Below are positions 7,532 through 16,224 of a stretch of DNA of 64,000 nt, piece after piece. The notes below the pieces were generated by a model that worked only from the letters and a program-made list of their open reading frames with translations, was not told where the DNA came from and made no database searches. The translations under genes and the position numbers were made by a program. Each line of letters opens with the position of its first letter. The first letter of the stretch is position 1. This DNA comes from Pseudarthrobacter phenanthrenivorans Sphe3 (lineage in GTDB: Bacteria > Actinomycetota > Actinomycetes > Actinomycetales > Micrococcaceae), in NCBI RefSeq assembly GCF_000189535.1, contig NC_015147.1:1-64000 (forward strand), given 5' to 3'.

Positions 7532-8551
7532 ATGGCCGAGTCCCTTCCGCCGGCACTGCAGCCACCAGTCGCGGTCGCCCTGGCGAAACTCGTCAAGACC
7601 TTCCCCGGCCGCAACGCACTGCCCGGGGGCCTAAGCGCAGAACCCAAATGGGACGGTTTCCGCACTACTGCCTTTAATGACGGTGGCATGGTGACGCTGT
7701 GGTCCAGACAGGGCAAGGAACTTACCCGAATCCTGCCGGACGCAACGGCGGCTCTCGAAGAGCAGTTGCCTCCCGGTGTGGTCCTGGACGGTGAAGCCGT
7801 CATTTGGAACCGGGGCCGGCTGGATTTCGATGCGCTGCAGCGGCGCATGGTCACCTCCAGGGCCGCGCTTCCGGCGGTGGCCATTGAGCTGCCCGCTTCG
7901 TTCGTGGCCTTCGATGTCCTGGCCGTCGCCGGGCAGGACACCCGGGCTGTTCCGTTTAGCGGGCGACGGCAGCTGCTCGAGGAGCTCGCCCGGGACTGGG
8001 CGGCGCCGTTGCACCTCTCCCCCATCACCACGGACGTGGACTTGGCCAAGACCTGGCTCCGGGATCTTCCCGCGACCGGAATCGAAGGTTTGGTGTTCAA
8101 GGGTGGCGCCCAGCCCTACGAAGCAGCCAGGATCTGGTCGAAGCTCAAGCACAAAGATGTTTGGGACGTGGTGTGTGCCGCAGTGATCGGGCCAGTCTCC
8201 CAGCCGCAGGCCATCATCGCCGGCCTGCCCATAGACGGCGAACTGAAGATTGTCGGCCGGTCCACGGTCCTGTCCACTAAGGTCGGGCGCGAACTGGGCC
8301 GATACCTCCAAGCAGCCGGGCATGGGCATCCCTGGCCGGAAGAGATCAGCGAGTCCTCCCTGAACAGATTCAGTAGGGACAAAGGCCCCGCGCGGTTGAC
8401 CTTGGTCGAACCGTTCGTAGTCGAAATCTCGGCCGACGTCGCTTGGTCCGGCACGTCCTTCCGGCATCCTGTCGGCTACCGGCGCTCCAGACCGGAGTTG
8501 GACCCTGCAGACGTCAGGGTCCCCCCTGAATTGAACAACAGGCACCGATGA
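7532..8551 (+). CDS. ATP-dependent DNA ligase (LigC/LigD-ligase type)
   Basis: About 339 residues. It seals nicks in duplex DNA through an adenylated lysine. Motif I is EPKWDGFR with Lys as nucleophile; motif III is VLDGEAVIW; motif IV is GIEGLVFKG; motif V is SKLKHKD. The length fits a stand-alone ligase with an adenylation domain and a C-terminal OB fold, as in actinobacterial LigC; no polymerase or nuclease domain of LigD is fused. The ribosome site is weak. On a plasmid it may repair breaks or complete transfer replication, which is inference. It is followed by an SOS-box-bearing unit. Confidence 0.88.
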   Translation: MAESLPPALQPPVAVALAKLVKTFPGRNALPGGLSAEPKWDGFRTTAFNDGGMVTLWSRQGKELTRILPDATAALEEQLPPGVVLDGEAVIWNRGRLDFDALQRRMVTSRAALPAVAIELPASFVAFDVLAVAGQDTRAVPFSGRRQLLEELARDWAAPLHLSPITTDVDLAKTWLRDLPATGIEGLVFKGGAQPYEAARIWSKLKHKDVWDVVCAAVIGPVSQPQAIIAGLPIDGELKIVGRSTVLSTKVGRELGRYLQAAGHGHPWPEEISESSLNRFSRDKGPARLTLVEPFVVEISADVAWSGTSFRHPVGYRRSRPELDPADVRVPPELNNRHR

Positions 8552-8683
8552 CGACGGCGCTTCGGCGGGTTGCACCACTGTGGACGCCACTTCCGGTGGG
8601 TGTAAACCCGGGCTTTGTCGTACCCCTCCCCCATCATCAGAAGCGGCGGCCATACCCAGGCCGCCATCCTTTGGTGTGTCTAT

Positions 8684-8699
8684 TCGAATGTATGTTCTA
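8684..8699. promoter_or_regulatory. LexA/SOS-box-like site
   Basis: TCGAATGTATGTTCTA matches the actinobacterial SOS box TCGAAC-N4-GTTCGA at most key positions (TCGAA and GTTC intact, two changes). It lies about ten bases before the start at 8710. The downstream DUF6504-like protein belongs to a family that often accompanies SOS mutagenesis genes, which supports the site. Confidence 0.55.
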
Positions 8700-8709
8700 A
8701 GGTTATGGT

Positions 8710-9039
8710 ATGGGACCCGAGCAAGCTGCAGCCCTGCAGGCGCAGTACGCACGGCGCGCCGGCCCGATCGGCCTGACCGTGGAAGAGCTCGATTTCGAGC
8801 ACTTCCCGGTCAAGAACGGATATCCCGGCATCCCGGTAAAGGCGTGGATCCGGTTCCCAAACTGCGCAGAGTTGGTGGACGGCGAAGTCTTCGCCTGGAC
8901 AGCGAAAGCAGCCGAAGTGACATGGAAGGACGGGCCGGTCACGTACCGTACCTGGGTGTGGAGTTCGGCGGTCACCCGCCGTGAGGAAATGATGAACAGG
9001 AATTTGGGAGAGCGGACCCGTGGCAAGAACAGCAAGTGA
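8710..9039 (+). CDS. Hypothetical protein, putative SOS unit, first gene
   Basis: About 109 residues, soluble, no recognised family. It includes GPIGLTVEELDFEHFPVKNG, then an A-W-I-R-F-P segment and a basic C-terminus. AAGG lies upstream of the ATG. The last 20 bases overlap the next gene in another frame, so translation is probably coupled. The SOS-box-like site directly upstream suggests DNA-damage induction. It may be a partner of the DUF6504-like protein; nothing more can be said. Confidence 0.6.
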   Translation: MGPEQAAALQAQYARRAGPIGLTVEELDFEHFPVKNGYPGIPVKAWIRFPNCAELVDGEVFAWTAKAAEVTWKDGPVTYRTWVWSSAVTRREEMMNRNLGERTRGKNSK

Positions 9040-9349
9040 CAACCCCCCGGACGTCCCGGTGCAGGTCCGATTTACCGCCAAAGGTATTCCCTTGGCCGTC
9101 AGGTACGACGGCCGGATCTGGGCAGTAGCCGCCGAACCAGTGCGCTGGTTTACGCGCGCGAATTGGTGGAACACCGCCAAGCGCGCACCCGTCGGTATTG
9201 GGAACCTGGTAGACATCGAGAACTGGAAGGTTCAGGTGCGTTTGACCTCAACCTCGGCGTTGCGGACGTTTGAGCTGCGCAGAGACCCGTTGTCGGACCA
9301 GTGGCTCCTTGCGGCCATCTCCGACGACGTGGACGCAACCGCGGCATAG
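9020..9349 (+). CDS. DUF6504-like protein
   Basis: About 109 residues. The pattern VQVRFTAKGIPLAVRYDGR, then VAAEPVRWFTRANWW and a later WLLAAISDD resembles DUF6504, small proteins often encoded next to ImuB/DnaE2-type translesion genes in Actinobacteria. No such polymerase is present here. Start is GTG at 9020, inside the end of the previous gene. The two-gene unit probably answers to the upstream SOS-box-like site. Family assignment is from memory of the pattern, so moderate confidence. Confidence 0.6.
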   Translation: MARTASDNPPDVPVQVRFTAKGIPLAVRYDGRIWAVAAEPVRWFTRANWWNTAKRAPVGIGNLVDIENWKVQVRLTSTSALRTFELRRDPLSDQWLLAAISDDVDATAA

Positions 9350-9760
9350 CCGCCCGGACCGGGAACGGGCGACCGTGCTGTTGCCCACAGTCAGGTCCTT
9401 ATGGGTTGTTTCGGGAGCTACCTCCACGACTGCCCAATTCCGCCGTCGAGAAGCCGAATCGCCCCAAACCATGCACCATATAAAGTCACCCCGGGCCGCT
9501 GGAACGGGTCCGCTTTTCTTTGTCGGACATGCACCGGAGCGAGCAGCCGTGCAGATCACCTGTGTCGCTCACGACCGCCCGTTACGCAGCGTGTTTAAAT
9601 GTGCGTCAAGACCAATACACTGGCGGGGAAGCGGTCAGGGTTGCCAAACCCGCACTGAATTACGTTGGTGGCGTTGCTAGTGGAGGCGGCAGCGTTGTCA
9701 ACCGGGCAACTGACGGTTGATGGTCGCGCCCCCTCCAATCCGACCCAAGGAACAACGCAG
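9350..9760. other. Intergenic region before the defence island
   Basis: 411 bases without a convincing gene. Several overlapping short open frames here look like noise. It must contain the promoter of the methyltransferase operon, but no strong -35/-10 pair or control-protein box could be singled out. Confidence 0.4.
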
Positions 9761-10930
9761 ATGATCAGCCAGACCTACCGCATGGGCGAGTTATTTAGTG
9801 GCCCCGGCGGCATGGCACTCGGCGCGCGGCTTGCAGCGCAGGCTGTCGAGGGCGTCGCACTCCGACACGCTTGGGCGAACGACTATGACCTCGATACCTG
9901 CAAAACTTACAAGCGAAACATCTTGGTGCCTGAATATGGCGATGACGCAAAGCTGGTTGAATCTGCGGCTGACCTTCCGGCTGCTGGCGGAGGCGTCGTC
10001 CATCAAAACGTTCACACTCTCGACATCGAGGCCCTCGGAGAGATCGACGGATTCGCGTTCGGCTTCCCTTGTAACGACTACAGTCTCGTCGGGGAATGGA
10101 AGGGGCTTCGCGGCGATTACGGTCCGCTGTATAGCTATGGCGTAAAGGTCCTGGCGTCCAAGCAGCCCAAGTGGTTTGTCGCCGAGAACGTGTCAGGACT
10201 TCGCGGCGCGAACGAGGGCAAGGCCTTCAAGCAGATTCTGGAGCACCTTCAGGCCCCCGACAATGGCCCTCGCTACCGGATCGTCCCGCACCTTTACTCG
10301 TTTGACGAGTACGGCGTTCCACAACGACGGCAAAGGATAGTCATCGTTGGAATCCGCGAGGACCTTCAGACCGATTTTCGCGTTCCGTCGCCGGAAATTT
10401 ATAACGACATCGACGTAAGTGCGAAATCGGCTTTGACGGTTCCGCCGATCCCTCTGAGCGCTCCCAATCACCAATTTGTCCGTCCATCCGCAACGGTCGC
10501 CGAGCGGCTAAGTTACCTGCTCCCTGGTGAGCACGCCTTCTCTCCTCGCGCCCTTCAGGAGATGCCCGAACGGCTCCACATCAAGACGCGCACGACGATC
10601 AGCACAACCTATAAACGACTAGACCCGGACAAGCCGGCGTACACAGTGACGGGAGCCGGGGGTGGCGGTTCCTACATCTATCACTGGGTGCTGGATCGGG
10701 CATTGACCAATCGCGAGAGGGCTCGTCTTCAGTCCTTCCCGGATAACTTCGCCTTTGAGGGACTTAAGGAGAGCGTCAGGAAGCAGGTCGGAATGGCCGT
10801 CCCGGTTAAGGCGGCAGAGGCCATCTTTACCGCGCTGTTCAAGTCATTTGCCGGTATTCCATACCCCTCGATAGAACCGAACATCGAATTCACCAAGGTT
10901 CTTGAATCAGAACAGATCAAGACGACGTAA
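9761..10930 (+). CDS. C5-cytosine DNA methyltransferase of defence island
   Basis: About 389 residues. It transfers methyl groups from AdoMet to cytosine C5, probably marking self DNA. Motif I GELFSGPGGMALG binds AdoMet; motif IV is GFPCNDYS with the catalytic Cys; motif VI is FVAENVSGL; motif VIII is YGVPQRRQRIVIVG; motifs IX-X end with LQSFPDNF and QVGMAVPVKA (Met replaces the usual Asn). ATG at 9761 is chosen for AAGGA eight bases upstream; the open frame extends to 9665. First gene of a five-gene unit, 53 bases before the GHKL ATPase. This composition matches MutL/MORC-linked restriction-modification systems described by comparative genomics. Confidence 0.9.
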   Translation: MISQTYRMGELFSGPGGMALGARLAAQAVEGVALRHAWANDYDLDTCKTYKRNILVPEYGDDAKLVESAADLPAAGGGVVHQNVHTLDIEALGEIDGFAFGFPCNDYSLVGEWKGLRGDYGPLYSYGVKVLASKQPKWFVAENVSGLRGANEGKAFKQILEHLQAPDNGPRYRIVPHLYSFDEYGVPQRRQRIVIVGIREDLQTDFRVPSPEIYNDIDVSAKSALTVPPIPLSAPNHQFVRPSATVAERLSYLLPGEHAFSPRALQEMPERLHIKTRTTISTTYKRLDPDKPAYTVTGAGGGGSYIYHWVLDRALTNRERARLQSFPDNFAFEGLKESVRKQVGMAVPVKAAEAIFTALFKSFAGIPYPSIEPNIEFTKVLESEQIKTT

Positions 10931-10983
10931 TCGGAGCATCGGTTGCCTACCTACTACGAGCGGCCGATGAACCAAGGGGGGAA

Positions 10984-12441
10984 ATGGATCCGGAGATCCT
11001 AGAGCCGGGCGTCAACTTGCTCGAATCCATGCGCTCTGTTGGTTACTCACTCGAAGCCGCTGTCGCCGACCTCATCGACAACAGCATCACGGCGGAAGCA
11101 GACCACATCGTCATTGACGCAGACGTCGTCGAGGGCAAGTACCTCGCGATCCTGGACGATGGATCCGGCATGACCCCAAGGGACGCTCGCGAGGCATTGC
11201 GACTGGCAGGTACCGTTGGAGACCGCAAAGATACGGACCTGGGTCGTTTTGGTCTTGGCCTCAAGACGGCGTCGCTTTCACAGGCGCGCTGCCTGACCTT
11301 GATCACTAAGCATGCAGGCACGGTCACCGCGTTACGCTGGGACATCGACTTCGTGCGCGAAAAGGGTAAGTGGCTCCTCAACGTCCTTGATGAGACCGAC
11401 CTCAGAGATCTGCCCTTGTGGACCGAGTTTGATGACCAGCTCAGTGGGACGCTCGTACTTTGGAACGAACTGGATCTACTGCTGGGTGACACAACATCGC
11501 CAGGTCCCTTCCTCGCCGAACGGCTCGGTGGAGTTCGTTCCAGCCTCGCGCTCGTCTTTCATCGGTTTCTCGCTGATCGCCGCGACCGGATCAGCATCAC
11601 GATCAATGGGCTTCCCGTGCGGCCGACCGACCCGTTCCTGTCCGACAACCCGAAGACCCAACGCACCGCACCGGAGATTCTCCAAATCGGCGGCGAAGAA
11701 GTGCGCGTAGAAGGGTTCACGCTCCCGCACCCCTCTGGTCTTACGCCCGTGGAACGGCAACGGCCAGACCTCGGCGAGGGCATGCGCGAGGCACAAGGGT
11801 TCTACGTATACAGGAACCGCAGGCTTATCTCGCACGGTCACTGGTACGGCCTAGCACGCATGAATGAACTGTCAAAGCAGACCCGCGTCCAAGTTGATGT
11901 GCCGAGTGCACTGGACGCGCTATGGCAACTCGACATCAAGAAATCTCGAGCGGAACCACCACAGTCTTTCAAGTTGCGACTCCGACAACTTATTGATCCG
12001 ATCCTCAATCGGGGGCGCAGAGTCCACACTTTTCGAGGCAGGCGAGAGAACACCGAAGTCGCGCACGTCTGGACGAAGCTGAAGACCCGTGACGGCTTTG
12101 GTTACGAGGTGAACCTCGAAAGTCCGCTCGTCGAGTCGGTCCTGTCCCGCCTCGACACCGATAACGCCGAACGAGTGGTAGGCCTGCTACAAACCATCGC
12201 GAGCACCTTCCCTCTCATGGACGCCTACGTCGAGGTCGCCGCGAACGTCCCTTCGATTACCTCGGAGCCTGACAATGAGGCACTCATCGCAAGCCTCCGA
12301 AACATCCGGCGGTCAGGGCTATTCAGCACAGACCCCAAAATTGCCGTGACGCAACTGGCCGGCGTCGAGCCGTTCAACAGCCGTGACGATTTGAACACCC
12401 TTGTCGATCTCGTCTGGAAGGCCGCCGATGTCACTGAATGA
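10984..12441 (+). CDS. GHKL (MutL/MORC-type) ATPase
   Basis: About 485 residues. The N-terminal Hsp90-like ATPase fold shows the N box AVADLIDNSITA, G1 box LDDGSGMTPRDA and G2 box GRFGLGLKTASLSQ, which bind ATP-Mg. The middle region carries a MutL-S5-like domain and a long C-terminal part of unknown fold. In the related systems this ATPase is thought to sense or clamp DNA and control the nuclease arm. The ATG at 10984 follows GGGGGGAA. Its last 14 bases overlap the start of the Z1 gene, which implies coupled translation. Confidence 0.88.
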   Translation: MDPEILEPGVNLLESMRSVGYSLEAAVADLIDNSITAEADHIVIDADVVEGKYLAILDDGSGMTPRDAREALRLAGTVGDRKDTDLGRFGLGLKTASLSQARCLTLITKHAGTVTALRWDIDFVREKGKWLLNVLDETDLRDLPLWTEFDDQLSGTLVLWNELDLLLGDTTSPGPFLAERLGGVRSSLALVFHRFLADRRDRISITINGLPVRPTDPFLSDNPKTQRTAPEILQIGGEEVRVEGFTLPHPSGLTPVERQRPDLGEGMREAQGFYVYRNRRLISHGHWYGLARMNELSKQTRVQVDVPSALDALWQLDIKKSRAEPPQSFKLRLRQLIDPILNRGRRVHTFRGRRENTEVAHVWTKLKTRDGFGYEVNLESPLVESVLSRLDTDNAERVVGLLQTIASTFPLMDAYVEVAANVPSITSEPDNEALIASLRNIRRSGLFSTDPKIAVTQLAGVEPFNSRDDLNTLVDLVWKAADVTE

Positions 12442-15241
12442 CCGTCAAACCGATTTCAAGAGGTACCTCAAGGATCAGTTGTTCAACGTAGTCCGTCCGA
12501 TGACTTTCGACGAACTAGAGATGAAAGCCGCAGGCTTTGCCGCGTTGCTGTTCGAGGACCTCACCGCGATCGAAATCGGCGAAGTCCTCCAGGAGCTGAC
12601 CCAGGAGAACGCTGTAGAGATGGCCTTGGGTGACTCCATCGTCGATCCGGCGACCTTCCGGTCATGGATAGCGCAACGCCGCGACGAGGTCGAGACACGT
12701 CGTTGGAACGCGTACAAGAAATTGCTCGTGAGCCGGGACTGGGAAGCGAATGTCATCAACACGCTCGACGCCCAGACTGATGATGTAGTCGAGCTGCTAG
12801 GCGATCCGATGCAGGTCGACGGGAAGTGGCCCCGACGTGGCCTTCTCATGGGTGAGGTGCAGTCCGGAAAGACGGCGACCTACCTCGGCGTCCTCAACAA
12901 GGCGCTCGACTACGGCTACAAAGTGATCGTCGTCATCGGCGGCCACACCGAGGACTTGAGGCAGCAGACACAAACGAGGTTCGACACCGACTTGCTCGGA
13001 ATAGATTCCGAAACGTGGGAAGACGGAATCAGCAATGCTGCTGTTCGGTATGTGGGCGTGGGTGAGATTCACCGTGAGCGCGCCCATTTAATGACGACGG
13101 TTCGGCACGACTTCTCAAAGTCAAAGCGTGGGTCAAGCATCACTTGGGTCGAGGGCGGACTGCCGACGGTGTTCATCACCAAGAAGACGCCCTCACTCCT
13201 GGATAACATCCGCACGTACATTAAGAGCCAGGCACCAGGTGGTCGGCTGGACATCCCCCTCATCGTTGTGGACGACGAATCAGATTGGGGAAGCCCGAAC
13301 ACACGCGACAAGACAGACCCGACGAGCGTCAACAAGGCGATCCGCGCACTCCTCGATGTCTCGACGCGCAGTTCCTACCTGGCCATTACGGCCACCCCAT
13401 TTGCCAACATCTTCATCAACGATCAGGCAGAGTTCGAGTTCGTTGAGAAGCCGAGGCGTGGCGAGCCTGTAGTCAGCGGTCCGGGGAGTGTGCTCAACGA
13501 CCTGTTCCCGAGCGACTACATCAGGGCTATGTTCCCGCCGAGCACATACCGCGGGCTCGGCACGTACTTCCCCGAGGGCGGCCACGCCGCGATCAACACT
13601 GAGGTCGACGACTGTCTCGCAATCATCCCGATCAAGCACAAAAATCACCACCCAGTCGCTACGCTCCCTGAGTCCATGGAGACCGCAATAATCGAGTTCC
13701 TTCTCGGGACTGCGGTGCGGCGCATCCGTGATCGTAAGGTAAAAGCCGCATCGATGCTCATCAACGTTTCTCGGTTCAAGAGCGTAGAGCGCCGGGTTGC
13801 CGAGCTGGCCGAGTTGTTTCTGAAGGCGACAGTCGCGATGGTCCTTGGCGAGTTTGCTCGGCGGACCGCAACCAGAAGCTTGGCAGCCAAGAGGATCCAG
13901 GACGTGTGGAATGTTCGATTCGCTCACGTGACCGACGTTGCCTGGAATGACGTCGCAGAGAAACTCGTCGAGATAGCACCGGAATTCCGGATCGAGCTCA
14001 TCAACGGCGATACCGCGAAGGAACGCGCGCAACGCCGAAAACTGATGACCGTCGCTGAGCGGAAAGCTGACGACCTTGTCCCGAAGATCGTGGTCGGCGG
14101 TGACATCCTCTCACGCGGTCTCACCCTAGACGGCCTCCAAGTAAGTTACTTCGTCCGGGAACCCCGCACAATGGATACCCTCATGCAGATGGGGCGCTGG
14201 TTCGGTTACCGCCCCGGCTTCGATGACCTCGTGAGCATTTGGATGCCGGAGACGACGCGCGCGGATTTCGCACACTCCGCTGAAGTCACCGACGAGCTGC
14301 GGGAAACGCTCCTCGACATGAAGGCGCGCGGACTCACACCGAGGGACTTCGGGTTGCGGGTGCGCGTCCATCCCGACAGCGTCGCTATCGTCGCTGCGAA
14401 CAAGGGGCGCGACACGCAGGTTATTGAGATCGGACCGACCGTCTGGGAGAACAAACTCGCGGAATCCTACGACCTCACCGGCGACGCTGAGGTGGACCAG
14501 TTAAATCAGGCAGCCGTTGAGGCGCTGATCACACGGCTCGGACCCGGCAAATCGGTGAAGACGAGCGACGGGTTCGACTCCTGGCAGAACGTTCCCCTCG
14601 ACGCAGTGCAGGACTTTTTCCGAACCTTTCAGGGCGACAAACGTAGCCAGACATTCGGTCGAGGCGGGGACGGGACTCTGCCGATCACGGATGCCTTCAA
14701 AGTTGTGCCCGGAAGCGATCGCTGGAGCGTCGTGTTGGTGAGTAGCGGCAAAGGGCAGCCTCACCACCACTTCGGCAAGGACTTCGAAGTCGCCATGAGC
14801 GTTCGAAACAAGATGGGTCGTAGCCGCTTGGACGGGCACATCCGTCTCGACCGCCGGCGCGTATCCACCGCGGGGGACCTCATCGGGTCGCTTCTCGAGC
14901 AGGAGCGCAAGGCGATGGATGTCGAGCCCCGCACCACTGCGGACGGCAGGGCAATGTCCTCGCAGGCGCGCACACTCCTTTGGATCGATCACCCGATACT
15001 GATGATCTACGCCGTCACCGCGGATGATCCGGCAGCCCATGAGGACTCCTCGGATCTCACACGGGTTGAAACAGGCTTGAAGCGGATCGCCGTGGCGATT
15101 GCGTTCCCGAAGATGACTCAGGAAGAAATTGAGGACGCGACTCGCGAATCCAAGACATACCGAGTCAATCAGGTGTACTGGCGCGCCTACAACGGCTTCG
15201 TTGAAGACCTGGGTGACGACGTCGACGAGGACGAGAACTGA
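12428..15241 (+). CDS. Z1-domain superfamily II ATPase
   Basis: About 937 residues. Helicase-like core: Walker A GEVQSGKTATY, motif II VDDESDWG, motif III ITATPFANIFI, and the Z1-specific region GGDILSRGLTLDGL with MQMGRWFGYRPGF. The family is a helicase-derived ATPase found almost only in restriction and phage-defence islands. Start at 12428 (MSLNDRQ) lies inside the end of the ATPase gene; an earlier GTG-like start is less likely. The stop overlaps the next start by one base. It probably translocates DNA for the PD-(D/E)XK and AIPR partners. Confidence 0.92.
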   Translation: MSLNDRQTDFKRYLKDQLFNVVRPMTFDELEMKAAGFAALLFEDLTAIEIGEVLQELTQENAVEMALGDSIVDPATFRSWIAQRRDEVETRRWNAYKKLLVSRDWEANVINTLDAQTDDVVELLGDPMQVDGKWPRRGLLMGEVQSGKTATYLGVLNKALDYGYKVIVVIGGHTEDLRQQTQTRFDTDLLGIDSETWEDGISNAAVRYVGVGEIHRERAHLMTTVRHDFSKSKRGSSITWVEGGLPTVFITKKTPSLLDNIRTYIKSQAPGGRLDIPLIVVDDESDWGSPNTRDKTDPTSVNKAIRALLDVSTRSSYLAITATPFANIFINDQAEFEFVEKPRRGEPVVSGPGSVLNDLFPSDYIRAMFPPSTYRGLGTYFPEGGHAAINTEVDDCLAIIPIKHKNHHPVATLPESMETAIIEFLLGTAVRRIRDRKVKAASMLINVSRFKSVERRVAELAELFLKATVAMVLGEFARRTATRSLAAKRIQDVWNVRFAHVTDVAWNDVAEKLVEIAPEFRIELINGDTAKERAQRRKLMTVAERKADDLVPKIVVGGDILSRGLTLDGLQVSYFVREPRTMDTLMQMGRWFGYRPGFDDLVSIWMPETTRADFAHSAEVTDELRETLLDMKARGLTPRDFGLRVRVHPDSVAIVAANKGRDTQVIEIGPTVWENKLAESYDLTGDAEVDQLNQAAVEALITRLGPGKSVKTSDGFDSWQNVPLDAVQDFFRTFQGDKRSQTFGRGGDGTLPITDAFKVVPGSDRWSVVLVSSGKGQPHHHFGKDFEVAMSVRNKMGRSRLDGHIRLDRRRVSTAGDLIGSLLEQERKAMDVEPRTTADGRAMSSQARTLLWIDHPILMIYAVTADDPAAHEDSSDLTRVETGLKRIAVAIAFPKMTQEEIEDATRESKTYRVNQVYWRAYNGFVEDLGDDVDEDEN

Positions 15242-16224
15242 TGGACGCTTCTCTCGTGGGGCCGCTGTTCGAACAGGTGCTCGCCGCAGAGAGTGGGCGG
15301 ATGATGGTCATCGCCCAAACACCTTTTATGTTTGCCGCAGTGAATGATAATGGCCGTGCAGCGCTATTCGTCCGTGTCTCGCTCACCCCAACGCAGGTCG
15401 TCAGCGACGGGCAGGGATTCTCGGTAAAGACAACGCGGAGCGGGAACAACGACTATGTCCAGATCACCGCCGCTGACCGGGGACTACCGCCCCTGTTCCT
15501 TAAGCTGGTCGAGTACGTCTTAGGCAGAGTGTCCGCCTCGACGTCGGTCGACCAGGGTGCTGAGGTGCTGATCCGCTCAATTGAGGAGTATCGGCGGTTC
15601 GTCGGCCAGCGCCGCGGTCGTCTTTCTGAGGCCCTTGTGCGGGGGATCTTTGCGGAGCTGTTGTTCCTGCGCGCCATCATTACGGCCGGAATGAGCGTCG
15701 AAGATGCCGTGACGGCCTGGCGGGGGCCCTGGGCGAAGGCTGGACTGGGCGTCCATGACTTTACGTTCGCTAATGGGCGCGGGATCGAGGTGAAGTCGAC
15801 TCACCAGCCGCCCGGAACCATCCGGGTGTCGTCCCCGAGCCAACTCGTGCCCTCCGATCAGCCGCTCGATCTCCTCGTGCTGCCAGTCGAAGACGCCCCG
15901 GATGGTGCCACGGTAGCGTTTCCGTTCCGCGCGTATGTGCAGGAAACCGGCGAAGTGGTCGCGGCTGCCGGCCCGGGTGCCGCGGACAAGTGGGATGCAG
16001 CATTGGAAGCTCTTACTCTGGACCTCTCCGATGAGTGGTACGACAAGTACCGTTTCATGCCCGGCGTTTGGCGACGGTTTTCAGTGAAACAGGGATTCCC
16101 GCACTTAGACATCCCTTCACTTCCCGCCGGGATAATTGATGTCCATTACTCCCTCGAACTACCGAGACTGGCCCCCTTCGCGGCCCCCTTCAGCGAACTT
16201 CTCAGCGAGATGAAGTTGTCGTGA
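15241..16224 (+). CDS. PD-(D/E)XK motif protein (DUF4420-like)
   Basis: About 327 residues. The C-terminal half of the conserved core shows GIFAELLFLRA, W-R-G-P, then HDFTFANGRGIEVKST: Asp (HDF) and Glu-Val-Lys are the expected nuclease residues. This is the PF14390-type protein that regularly follows Z1 in these islands. It is the probable DNA-cleaving subunit. ATG overlaps the Z1 stop (CTGATG) and the GTG of the AIPR gene overlaps its own stop, so the operon is tightly coupled. Confidence 0.87.
   Translation: MDASLVGPLFEQVLAAESGRMMVIAQTPFMFAAVNDNGRAALFVRVSLTPTQVVSDGQGFSVKTTRSGNNDYVQITAADRGLPPLFLKLVEYVLGRVSASTSVDQGAEVLIRSIEEYRRFVGQRRGRLSEALVRGIFAELLFLRAIITAGMSVEDAVTAWRGPWAKAGLGVHDFTFANGRGIEVKSTHQPPGTIRVSSPSQLVPSDQPLDLLVLPVEDAPDGATVAFPFRAYVQETGEVVAAAGPGAADKWDAALEALTLDLSDEWYDKYRFMPGVWRRFSVKQGFPHLDIPSLPAGIIDVHYSLELPRLAPFAAPFSELLSEMKLS

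Noticed and set aside
7631..8752. 373-codon minus-strand frame opposite the DNA ligase
   Set aside because: The ligase motifs are on the plus strand; the antisense frame has no recognisable domain.
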